NCBI GenBank assembly: GCA_016278435.1
Contig: JADQBU010000071.1
Location: 1 to 6,058 of the forward strand
Direction: 5' to 3'
From: Halanaerobiales bacterium
GTDB taxonomy: Bacteria > Bacillota > Halanaerobiia > Halanaerobiales > JADQBU01
DNA: 6,058 bases
This document shows, piece after piece, positions 1 through 6,058 of this stretch (position 1 is its first letter; each line of letters starts with the position of its first letter). The notes beneath the pieces are model-generated. The model had not been told where the DNA came from. It ran no database searches and saw only the letters and a program-made list of their open reading frames with translations. The position numbers were made by a program, and so were the translations under genes.

Positions 1-1075
1 GTTTATTTGAACCGGGGGTCAATGTGAAAAAGCATTGAAGTATTATGAAAAAGCACTGAGGATAGTCAAGGAATTAAATAGAGAAGGAGAAGTCTCATCT
101 ATTTACAATGGTATTGGCTTAGTATATTTGTACTGGGGTCAAACGGAAAAGGCCCTGGAGTACTTTGAAGATGCATTAGTTATAGATAATAGATTGAGGT
201 TAAAAGGAAAAATTGCAACTGATTATAGCTATATCGGAGATGTATATTTTGAATGGTCTAGATATGAGAAAGCACTGGAATACTATGAGAGAGCCCTGGA
301 AATCAATAAGAACCTGGGCAAAAATGGTAATTTTGCTGCCAATTATGATAATATAGGAAGTATATATCTTATCTGGGGTCAATATAACAAAGCACTGGAG
401 TATTATCAGAAGGCTTTTCAAATAGCTAAAAGTTTGAATAAAGAGGGAGAAATATCAAATTATTATAGTTCTTTAGGCAATGTATATATGAGATGGGGAG
501 ATTATGAAAAAGCGCTGGATTACTTCACTAAAGCTCTGGAGATGGTAAAGAAAACAGGACAAAAGGGAGCAATAGGTGATTGTAATAATGACATTGGTAT
601 TATTTACTCGTATCTTGGTCAGTATGATAAAGCACTGCAGTATTTTGAGAAGGCATTAACAGCAGATATGAGTCTGGGAATTAAAGTAGGTTTAAATTAT
701 TATTATGCAAATATAGGGTTAGTATATGATAACCAGGGAAATTTTGAAAAGGCTATTGAGTATTATGGAAAATCTCAAAAAATATTAAAGGGTTCCAACC
801 GACTCAGGGATATTGCTTTAAATTATATTAATACTGGAGTAGCATATAGAAAGTCAGGTCAATATGGAGTGGCTCTGGACTATTATAATAAGGCCCTTGA
901 TATAGTAAATAAACTGGGATTAAAGAGTATTATAGCATTATGTTATAGTAATATAGGATATGTTTATACCGACCAGAAAAGATACAGTAAAGCTGCCCGT
1001 AATTTACTTAAATCTATAGAGACGATAGAAGAAATAAGAGCAAAAGCCCCCACAGATGAATTGAAACGAACCTAT
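1..1075 (+). repeat. Tandem 120-bp TPR-coding repeats, eight complete units plus one partial
   Basis: The DNA encodes consecutive 40-residue TPR units without a single insertion or deletion between units: the leading Gly recurs every 40 residues, eight times. The core is G-x-V-Y-x-x-x-G-Q-x-x-K-A-L-x-Y-Y-x-K-A-L followed by a second helix pair ending near E-G-x-I. The 40-residue spacing is longer than the canonical 34 and matches the kinesin-light-chain/LGN-like type often found in TPR-CHAT proteins. The units are diverged at the DNA level. The eighth unit (from residue 308) is the most degenerate, having lost the GQ and EKAL signature (it reads KRYSKAARNLL), as expected of an array-capping repeat. 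Bases 1-34 belong to a further unit that continues off the left edge. Confidence 0.9.
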
Positions 1076-2647
1076 CTACAGAGTCAGATAGAAATATATC
1101 AGAAGTTGATTTCTGTCTATATTAGAAGTAATCAGCCGGATAAAGCCTTCAATATTATGGAACTAAGTAAAGCCAAGGTGTTAGCAGAAAAACTGGCAGG
1201 TAAGAGATTAGATTTATCTATTCCATATTTGCAGGAAGTACAACAGGAACTTAGTAGTGATGAAGGGTTATTAATTTATGCTAATACTGACTGGAGTTGT
1301 GATACTGCTAATTCTCAAAGAGATAAGATGGTAGAGCTGGTTGTTACTTCAGATAATAAAAAGGGGATCGAGGCTAGTAAAAAAGAATTTAAAGAAAGAA
1401 TTTATAAAAAATACGGTAGAGAAATTAATGAAATGGTAAAAAGAAGAGACAGGATTAGAGAAATAAGAAATTTTAATGATAAATTAGAAGGTAACCTATT
1501 GCCAGAAAAACAGAGAGATGAAGAGTTTGAAAATATAATATATTTTTATAGAAAACGTCTTACTACGGGTAAGAATACAGAATTTATAGCAAGAGAATTA
1601 TATAAACTCTTAATTAAGCCGTTTGAAGATGAAATTAAGGATAAAAAGGAACTGATAATAGTCCCCGATGGTATATTAAATTTTATCCCCTTTGAAACAT
1701 TAATAGATGAAGAGGGTAATTACCTGGTAGAAAAGTATAAAATAAGTTATATTCAGTCAGAAACGGTTTCAAAAATGATTAAAGAAAGAGAATATCCCCA
1801 GGATAGAAAAGAATTACTGGCATTTGGGGGTGCAGTTTATAATGGTAAAAGTTATGAAGAAGAGATAATCGCAAATGAAAACCAGCTGGCATATTTACAA
1901 CAACAGGTTGATAGGGTTTTAGAAGAAAGAGGTTCAGTTAATGAATTTTATGGCAGACTGGGCTATGGTAATTGGAGTAATTTGCCCGGCACATTAACTG
2001 AAGTAATAGAAATTAGTGAGATACTGGGAAATGGTGAAGTTGCTATCGGTGAAGAGGTAAGAGAAGAAGTGGTAAAGCAGTTGTCTAAACAGGGTGATCT
2101 AGCCAATTACAAAGTATTACATTTTGCTACCCATGGTATTGTGGTACCTGAGGTACCGGAATTGTCAGCGGTAGTTTTGTCACAGTTGAATCAGGACGGC
2201 GATGAATCCCGGGGTCAGGCTACTGGCGGCCAAAAAATCCAGGGTCGAGCCGGAAATTCCGCTGTTGAAAATTCTCAGGACAGCGGTAAGGTTGAAGATG
2301 GCTACCTGCGCATGGGTGAGATTGTTGATCTTGATATCAAAGCAGATTTTGTCAATCTTTCGGCCTGTGAAACAGGTCTGGGTAAGATATATGCCGGGGA
2401 AGGGGTAGTTGGTCTAACCCAGTCATTCCTGCTGGCTGGAGCCAACAGTTTATCTGTATCACTCTGGAGTGTGGCTGATGAATCGACAGCAAGGTTTATG
2501 GTGGCCCTGTATCAACTAGTTCAGGAAGAAGGTTTAAGTTATACAGAAGCTATACGGGAAGTTAAGTTGATGTTTATAAATGGTGAATTTGGAGAGCAGT
2601 ACAGGAATCCCTATTACTGGGCGCCGTTTGTTTATTATGGGAGTTAA
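1..2647 (+). CDS. TPR-CHAT protein (tetratricopeptide array plus caspase-like peptidase), 5' partial and frameshifted
   Basis: This is a cytoplasmic protein with a TPR scaffold and a C-terminal CHAT (caspase HetF-associated with TPRs) peptidase domain; no signal peptide or membrane segment is visible. The long open frame runs from base 11, with the first non-ATG start codon (TTG) at 35, giving 870 codons numbered from there. TPR units begin with Gly at residues 28, 68, 108, 148, 188, 228, 268 and 308. A helical linker follows (about 330-540), then CHAT (about 540-870). The CHAT dyad is His700 in HFATHG (codon 2132) and Cys778 in LSACETGLG (codon 2366); the terminal NPYYWAPFVYYG motif is also typical. 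TTG 35 has no ribosome binding site and sits inside a TPR helix, so the true start is upstream of the window. Bases 1-18 encode VYLNRG of the same repeat in another frame, which points to a +1 frameshift at 14-18. The natural target is unknown; relatives act as death or defence proteases. Confidence 0.9.
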
Positions 2648-2701
2648 ATTTATTCCATTTTATTAAATAGGGCAGAATAGAAATCTATGTAAAGGTAGTA
2701 A

Positions 2702-2709
2702 AGGGAGGA
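2702..2709 (+). promoter_or_regulatory. Shine-Dalgarno site that selects the start at 2719
   Basis: The sequence AGGGAGGA lies one base before a possible ATG at 2710, which is too close for initiation, and nine bases before the in-frame ATG at 2719, which is ideal spacing. This favours a 457-residue product beginning MKKRIVK over a 460-residue one beginning MIVMKK. Confidence 0.75.
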
Positions 2710-2718
2710 ATGATAGTA

Positions 2719-4092
2719 ATGAAAAAAAGAATAGTTAAAATGGATTTTGTTGTTACAGGTATTTTAATTTTAATGGCTTTATTGTTATTTTTTCTCGAAA
2801 ATTATATTTTCACTTTAACCGGAGGTAATTCTGTTCTTTCAGGAGTTTTACTGGCCCTGATCCCGGCCATTATCTGGTTGTCATTTTATTACAGGAAAGA
2901 CTTTCTGGAGCCGGAACCCAGGATATTAATATTTAAAGTCTTTTTATTATCCTCTTTAATTACATACGGAATTTTAAATCCATTATTAAATAATTTATTT
3001 ATGGTAAATGAATGGATTGGGATTTCTAATGTATTTTACAAAATAATTGGTAGTATTTTAATTCTGGGAGTTCTGCAGGAATTCACCGTTTATTTTCTAA
3101 TAAGATTTTCAGTTTATAACCTGCCTGAATTTGATGAGAAGGTAGATGGAATTATTTATGGAACTGTTGTGGGGATTGGATTGGCTACTGCCCTGAATAT
3201 ACATTTTATTCAGGAAACACAGATAGTGAGTTTGTTTTCAGGATTTGTATATATGACAATAAAGGTGCTAGGTCATGGTGGGCTGGGAGGATTAGTTGGT
3301 TTTATTATTACAAAGGAGAAGTTTGATAACTGGAATGTAGCATTTGTATCTACTGGGCTTATAGTCGTGAGTATTTTAAATGGAATATTCTTTTATATAA
3401 TTTCACTGATTACAAGATCAAATTTGTTCAGTGGGAATATTACTCAAAATTTATTTTTGAATCTACTATTTGCAGGACTTTTTGCTGCCGGGGTAACCTT
3501 GTTAGCAAATCATTTAATTAAAAAAAGCCGTGGTAAATTTGAGGAAAGCAGAAAAAATAATGGTGTATTTCAGATAGCTGTTATCGTATTGATATTCGTT
3601 GTATTCTTTACAATGGGAATAAATTATAAGGATTTTCTTGTAAATAGCTGGCAAAATATAACGGCGGCGGATATCAGATTAAAACTACCCCAATCATGGA
3701 TGGTAAGAAAAGAGGATAATAACTTCCTGGTTTCTGCTTTTGATCCCTATTCTATATATTCACAGTTCAATATTATCTTGAAGGATACAGATGTTAGACA
3801 CTTAAATAAGTTTGTGGAGAGCAGGGTCGAAACAAAGAAAAAATTAAATAAAACTTACATGGTGATAAACAATAAAGCAACAGATAAGTTCGGCCCGGAA
3901 GGTTTCTATGTTGAGGGGGGTTATTTAAAGAAAGAAGCGGATAATTTATATCTGATATTGAATAAAGAATATATCTTCAGGCATGGAAACAAAGTATTGG
4001 TAATTTCATTATCAACAGAAAATAAAGATTATATTGAAGCTCCTGATAAATACTTGAAGATAATAAATAGTATAGAAAGGAGAAGTCAATAA
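2719..4092 (+). CDS. PrsW-family (M82) membrane protease homologue with C-terminal PsbP/DcrB-like domain, degenerate active site
   Basis: The 457-residue product has about nine hydrophobic segments (roughly 8-30, 38-57, 70-90, 108-130, 143-163, 170-197, 206-231, 244-267, 283-301), then a soluble domain (about 315-457). The basic N-terminus and the basic loop before the last segment predict that the C-terminal domain is outside the cytoplasm. PrsW signatures seen are EPEP at 64-67, FDEKVDG at 138-144 followed by IYGTVVGIGLA, and a His at 186 in a membrane segment. PrsW proteins are intramembrane-type proteases; the Bacillus one cleaves the anti-sigma factor RsiW. Here the usual EExxK motif reads QEFTV (120-124), and the Glu usual in the GxGFAxxEN block is Leu159, so catalysis may be lost or altered. 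The tail, beginning near LKLPQSWMV, resembles PsbP/DcrB-like lipid-side domains. The gene overlaps the next one by one base. The fold assignment is fairly sure; activity is not. Confidence 0.8.
   Translation: MKKRIVKMDFVVTGILILMALLLFFLENYIFTLTGGNSVLSGVLLALIPAIIWLSFYYRKDFLEPEPRILIFKVFLLSSLITYGILNPLLNNLFMVNEWIGISNVFYKIIGSILILGVLQEFTVYFLIRFSVYNLPEFDEKVDGIIYGTVVGIGLATALNIHFIQETQIVSLFSGFVYMTIKVLGHGGLGGLVGFIITKEKFDNWNVAFVSTGLIVVSILNGIFFYIISLITRSNLFSGNITQNLFLNLLFAGLFAAGVTLLANHLIKKSRGKFEESRKNNGVFQIAVIVLIFVVFFTMGINYKDFLVNSWQNITAADIRLKLPQSWMVRKEDNNFLVSAFDPYSIYSQFNIILKDTDVRHLNKFVESRVETKKKLNKTYMVINNKATDKFGPEGFYVEGGYLKKEADNLYLILNKEYIFRHGNKVLVISLSTENKDYIEAPDKYLKIINSIERRSQ
4077..4082 (+). promoter_or_regulatory. 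Ribosome binding site inside the end of the PrsW-like gene, translational coupling
   Basis: AAGGAG lies within the last codons of the upstream gene, nine bases before the ATG at 4092. The stop codon TAA (4090-4092) and the start ATG (4092-4094) share one base, which indicates translational coupling of the membrane protein and the secreted protease. Confidence 0.8.
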
Positions 4093-5582
4093 TGAAGAAC
4101 AAAAAATTATTATATATATCAATATTATTAATACTGGCAGTGAGCCTGGTTTCCGGTCTGGTTGATGCCAGGACTATCAGTGAAATTGGGAAAGCGGCTG
4201 TTAAGATTGAAGGGGTAAAGATAGATAGTTTTTCTGGTGAGGAGACTATTTTTTCTGTTGGTTCAGGTACTATTATTTCTAAAGATGGTTTAATATTAAC
4301 TAATGCCCATGTAGCTAAACCCCATGCTCCGGGATTAATGCTGGAGGACCCAACATTATTAACTTTCCCCAGCCCTGACAGGTTGTTAATATGTATTAAT
4401 GAAGATGAAAGAGCAGCTCCCAGAAAAGCTTACTACGCCGAAGTAGTTGCCTATGATGGGGTTCTGGATGTAGCACTTTTGAAAATAACTCATAATATCG
4501 ATGGAAGTAAGGTAAATAATGAGGATTTAAATTTACCTCATGTAGATTTAGGGAATTCATCTCTACTTTCACTGGGTGAAGAAATATTTATATTCGGTTA
4601 CCCACCACTTGGAGGTGAAACAATTACCTTTACCAGTGGCAGGATTTCTGGTTTCACAAAAACCGAGAAACTGGGTAATGGGGCCTGGATAAAAACTGAA
4701 GCAAAGGTTTCACCTGGTAATTCTGGGGGGTTGGCAGCTAATGAGACTGGGAAATTAGTTGGTATTCCAACTCAGGTTGTGGGCAATGATATTGCCACAA
4801 TCAGTAGACTCAGGCCGGTAGATTTAGTTAAGGAGATAATTGATTATTATAAACAGGGTAAAGATTATAAAACACCTTATCTTGTTTATGGTTCTGGACA
4901 GGAAAGATTGTTATTTAAAGGCTGGTATAATATGGATGAAGAAAGGGTGACCGGTTATGGGAATACCAATGTTATCTACGGGATCTTTGGCTGTGAAGGT
5001 TTCACGAGAGGGCAGGATATTTTCAAGGTCTGGAAAATAGATGAAAATATAGTATCCTACAGTAATTTTATCTGGAAGGGAGAAGATGTCATTCAGGTTG
5101 GCCTCGAAAATGGAGGGGAAGAACTTCCTCCCGGAGATTATGAAGTTAGTCTCTTTACTTTAAATAATGAAAGAGCCGGCTGGAATTTAATTTCGCAGGA
5201 AAAGGTACTGGTAGGAGAGCAGGAAATATATTCAAAAGAACCCTTTTCTGAGACTAATGAACTTAAAGAGAAACAAAGTAAAATCAGAGTACAGGGTAGG
5301 GTTATAGATGTATATTCTAAAAATGAAATTGTTAATGCCACGGTCATTTTCTTCAAGAAAGAGGTAACCCCGGAGAGATTTAAACGGGAAGAAATATCCG
5401 CCAGAGATATCCTAATAAAAGTGCAGACTGCAAATGATGGTAGTTTTAAGACTCCGGCAGTTTTTGATAAAGACTCCAGTTATATAGTGGCTGTAATGGC
5501 AAAGGGATATGAAGTGAATGCAGGGTATATAGAACCCGGTAAAAACAATAATATTGAGATTCCTCTGACAAGGGGTCATTAG
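4092..5582 (+). CDS. Secreted trypsin-like (HtrA/S1C-type) serine protease with C-terminal carboxypeptidase-regulatory-like domain
   Basis: The 496-residue protein begins with a signal peptide (basic KNKK, hydrophobic stretch to about 22, likely cleavage after VDA at 26), so it acts outside the cytoplasmic membrane. The trypsin-fold domain spans about 30-255 with a complete triad: His73 in LTNAHV, Asp126 in LDVALLKI and Ser211 in SPGNSGG; the oxyanion-hole Gly is also present. No PDZ domain follows, unlike DegP/HtrA. Instead there is a beta-rich region (about 270-378, containing LPPGDYEVSLF) and a carboxypeptidase-regulatory-like beta domain (about 396-494, starting RVQGRVIDV with NATVIFF and NDGSF). 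An approximately 35-residue stretch between His and Asp (about 77-112, containing PDRLLICINEDE) recurs, from memory, in a family of secreted bacterial trypsin-like proteins. It is coupled to the PrsW-like gene, which suggests a shared envelope pathway. The substrate is unknown. Confidence 0.88.
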   Translation: MKNKKLLYISILLILAVSLVSGLVDARTISEIGKAAVKIEGVKIDSFSGEETIFSVGSGTIISKDGLILTNAHVAKPHAPGLMLEDPTLLTFPSPDRLLICINEDERAAPRKAYYAEVVAYDGVLDVALLKITHNIDGSKVNNEDLNLPHVDLGNSSLLSLGEEIFIFGYPPLGGETITFTSGRISGFTKTEKLGNGAWIKTEAKVSPGNSGGLAANETGKLVGIPTQVVGNDIATISRLRPVDLVKEIIDYYKQGKDYKTPYLVYGSGQERLLFKGWYNMDEERVTGYGNTNVIYGIFGCEGFTRGQDIFKVWKIDENIVSYSNFIWKGEDVIQVGLENGGEELPPGDYEVSLFTLNNERAGWNLISQEKVLVGEQEIYSKEPFSETNELKEKQSKIRVQGRVIDVYSKNEIVNATVIFFKKEVTPERFKREEISARDILIKVQTANDGSFKTPAVFDKDSSYIVAVMAKGYEVNAGYIEPGKNNNIEIPLTRGH

Positions 5583-5661
5583 GATTGAGTTGATGAGTTT
5601 ACGTGGTCTAAAAACTGGCAAAGGAAGAATTATAGGGTCTAGTTTTTTTCAATAGGTAATC
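5583..5661 (+). other. Intergenic segment without recognisable gene
   Basis: Between the serine protease stop and the Sel1-like relic there is no open frame of note on either strand. A weak inverted repeat (AAAAACT at 5610-5616 against AGTTTTT at 5641-5647, in a run of seven T) could end transcription, but the stem is AT-only apart from one pair and the loop is 24 bases, so it is not called as a terminator. AGGTAATC (5654-5661) can also pair with GATTACCT (5692-5699) inside the relic. Confidence 0.4.
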
Positions 5662-5769
5662 CAGGGTATGACTGTTCTGGCTGGGAATGGTGATTACCTG
5701 GCCTAGCTTGACCTGGGAGTAATGTATGAATTCGGTTATGGAGTAGATATGGACCTGAATGCTATACAG
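5662..5769 (+). pseudogene. Relic of a Sel1-like repeat, interrupted by an amber codon
   Basis: In the frame of base 5662 the DNA reads LAGNGDYLA, then TAG (5704-5706), then LDLGVMYEFGYGVDMDLNAI. This matches the Sel1-like repeat pattern AGN-x-x-AQ-x-x-LG-x-MY-x-x-G-x-GV-x-x-D. The amber codon stands where the family usually has Gln, so CAG to TAG is the simplest explanation. The usual KAxxWYxKAA ending of the unit is missing, and another stop (5653) precedes it in frame. Only one unit survives, so it is called a fragment. It is in frame with the TPR gene starting at 5782, so the two may once have been one open frame. Confidence 0.55.
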
Positions 5770-5774
5770 GGAGG
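5769..5774 (+). promoter_or_regulatory. Strong Shine-Dalgarno site for the TPR gene at 5782
   Basis: GGGAGG ends seven bases before the ATG at 5782. This supports initiation there rather than at the in-frame ATG at 5722, which lies within the Sel1-like relic and has only a weak GGGAG (5715-5719) two bases upstream. Confidence 0.7.
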
Positions 5775-5781
5775 TACAGTA

Positions 5782-6058
5782 ATGGATAGTAAAACAGGGC
5801 AGTACTGGGCAGAGGCAGAAAAATTGAGGCAAGAAGAAAATTATCTGGATGCTGCAGCTATATATGTAAAATCATCTGAGGCAGAGCAGGAGAGTGAAGA
5901 ACCGAGGTTGGAAGATTTAGCGTTCGAGTTAAATCAAGCTGGATATTGTTATTATACAGTAGGTCAATATGAGAAAGCTCTGGAGTATTATAAAAAGGCA
6001 TTAGAGATAGATAAGAAATTGAAAAAAGAAGGAAATATATCAGTAGATTATAACAACA
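5782..6058 (+). CDS. TPR protein, N-terminal part only (3' partial), possible second TPR-CHAT paralogue
   Basis: The open frame starts at ATG 5782 and reaches the right edge without a stop, giving 92 residues. Residues 1-50 are hydrophilic and helical (MDSKTGQYWAEAEKLRQ, then an acidic stretch EAEQESEEPRLED) and contain a divergent TPR-like helix pair (NYLDAAAIYVKS). A clear TPR unit begins at Gly54: GYCYYTVGQYEKALEYYKKA, followed by LEIDKKLKKEGNIS. This matches the 40-residue repeats of the gene at the left edge almost position by position, and the next unit would start two residues past the window. No signal peptide is visible, so it is probably cytoplasmic. Whether it ends in a CHAT domain cannot be seen here; the neighbourhood makes it plausible. 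It probably also shows what the missing N-terminus of the left-hand gene looks like. Confidence 0.8.
   Translation, partial: MDSKTGQYWAEAEKLRQEENYLDAAAIYVKSSEAEQESEEPRLEDLAFELNQAGYCYYTVGQYEKALEYYKKALEIDKKLKKEGNISVDYNN

Noticed and set aside
35..37. TTG at 35 as a genuine start codon of the TPR-CHAT protein
   Set aside because: No Shine-Dalgarno site precedes it, and it falls in the middle of a TPR helix whose first half is coded just upstream in another frame.
1..1075. CRISPR-like or other DNA-level repeat array
   Set aside because: The periodicity is 120 bases, coding, and explained by TPR units; there are no identical short repeats separated by unique spacers.
2202..2408. 68-codon open frame on the + strand inside the CHAT domain
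   Set aside because: It overlaps the catalytic CHAT coding sequence in another frame, and its peptide shows no recognisable features, so it is a shadow of the real gene.
5610..5649. Possible rho-independent terminator after the serine protease gene (AAAAACT / AGTTTTT with a T run)
   Set aside because: The stem is short and nearly all A-T, the loop is 24 bases and there is no GC-rich core, so it is unlikely to be stable enough.
5708..5742. TTGACC at 5708 as a -35 box for the right-hand TPR gene
   Set aside because: No acceptable -10 box lies 16-18 bases downstream; TATGAA is 11 and TATGGA 23 bases away. The sequence is also explained as part of the Sel1-like coding relic.
5608..5832. 74-codon minus-strand open frame across the intergenic region and TPR gene start
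   Set aside because: It has no clear ribosome binding site, has odd Cys/His/Ser-rich composition, and runs opposite a clear Sel1-like relic and a real TPR gene.

Overview
The window looks like AT-rich DNA from a low-GC bacterium, most likely a Bacillota member. The signs are strong purine-rich Shine-Dalgarno sites (GGGAGG, AAGGAG), heavy use of AAA/GAA/ATA/AGA codons, and a lipid-facing PrsW/HtrA gene pair on the cell-envelope side. A Halanaerobiales-like anaerobe would fit, but this is an impression and not a demonstrated placement. All genes are on the + strand.

Layout: (1) Bases 1-2647 hold most of a large cytoplasmic TPR-CHAT protein: an array of 40-residue tetratricopeptide repeats followed by a caspase-like CHAT peptidase domain. 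Its true start lies left of the window, and the reading frame is broken by one extra base in a run of five G at 14-18. (2) Bases 2719-4092 encode a nine-pass membrane protein of the PrsW (M82) protease type with an extracytoplasmic C-terminal PsbP/DcrB-like domain. Several of the family's catalytic residues appear substituted. (3) Bases 4092-5582 encode a secreted trypsin-like (HtrA/S1C-type) serine protease with an intact His-Asp-Ser triad. It has no PDZ domain but carries a C-terminal carboxypeptidase-regulatory-like beta domain. It overlaps gene 2 by one base (TAATG), so these two are almost certainly cotranslated. (4) Bases 5583-5781 contain a decayed Sel1-like repeat fragment interrupted by an amber codon. 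(5) From 5782 a second TPR gene starts behind a strong ribosome binding site and runs off the right edge. Its repeats closely resemble those of gene 1, so it may be a paralogous TPR-CHAT gene.

Taken together, a caspase-like peptidase with a TPR sensor array in the cytoplasm, a PrsW-like membrane protein and a secreted trypsin-like protease form a three-protease cluster spanning the membrane. A proteolytic stress-response or defence relay is a reasonable hypothesis from the domain content (CHAT and trypsin domains co-occur in conflict systems, and PrsW degrades anti-sigma factors in Bacillus). Nothing in the window proves that these proteins act together. No CRISPR array, tRNA, rRNA, insertion sequence or convincing rho-independent terminator was seen.
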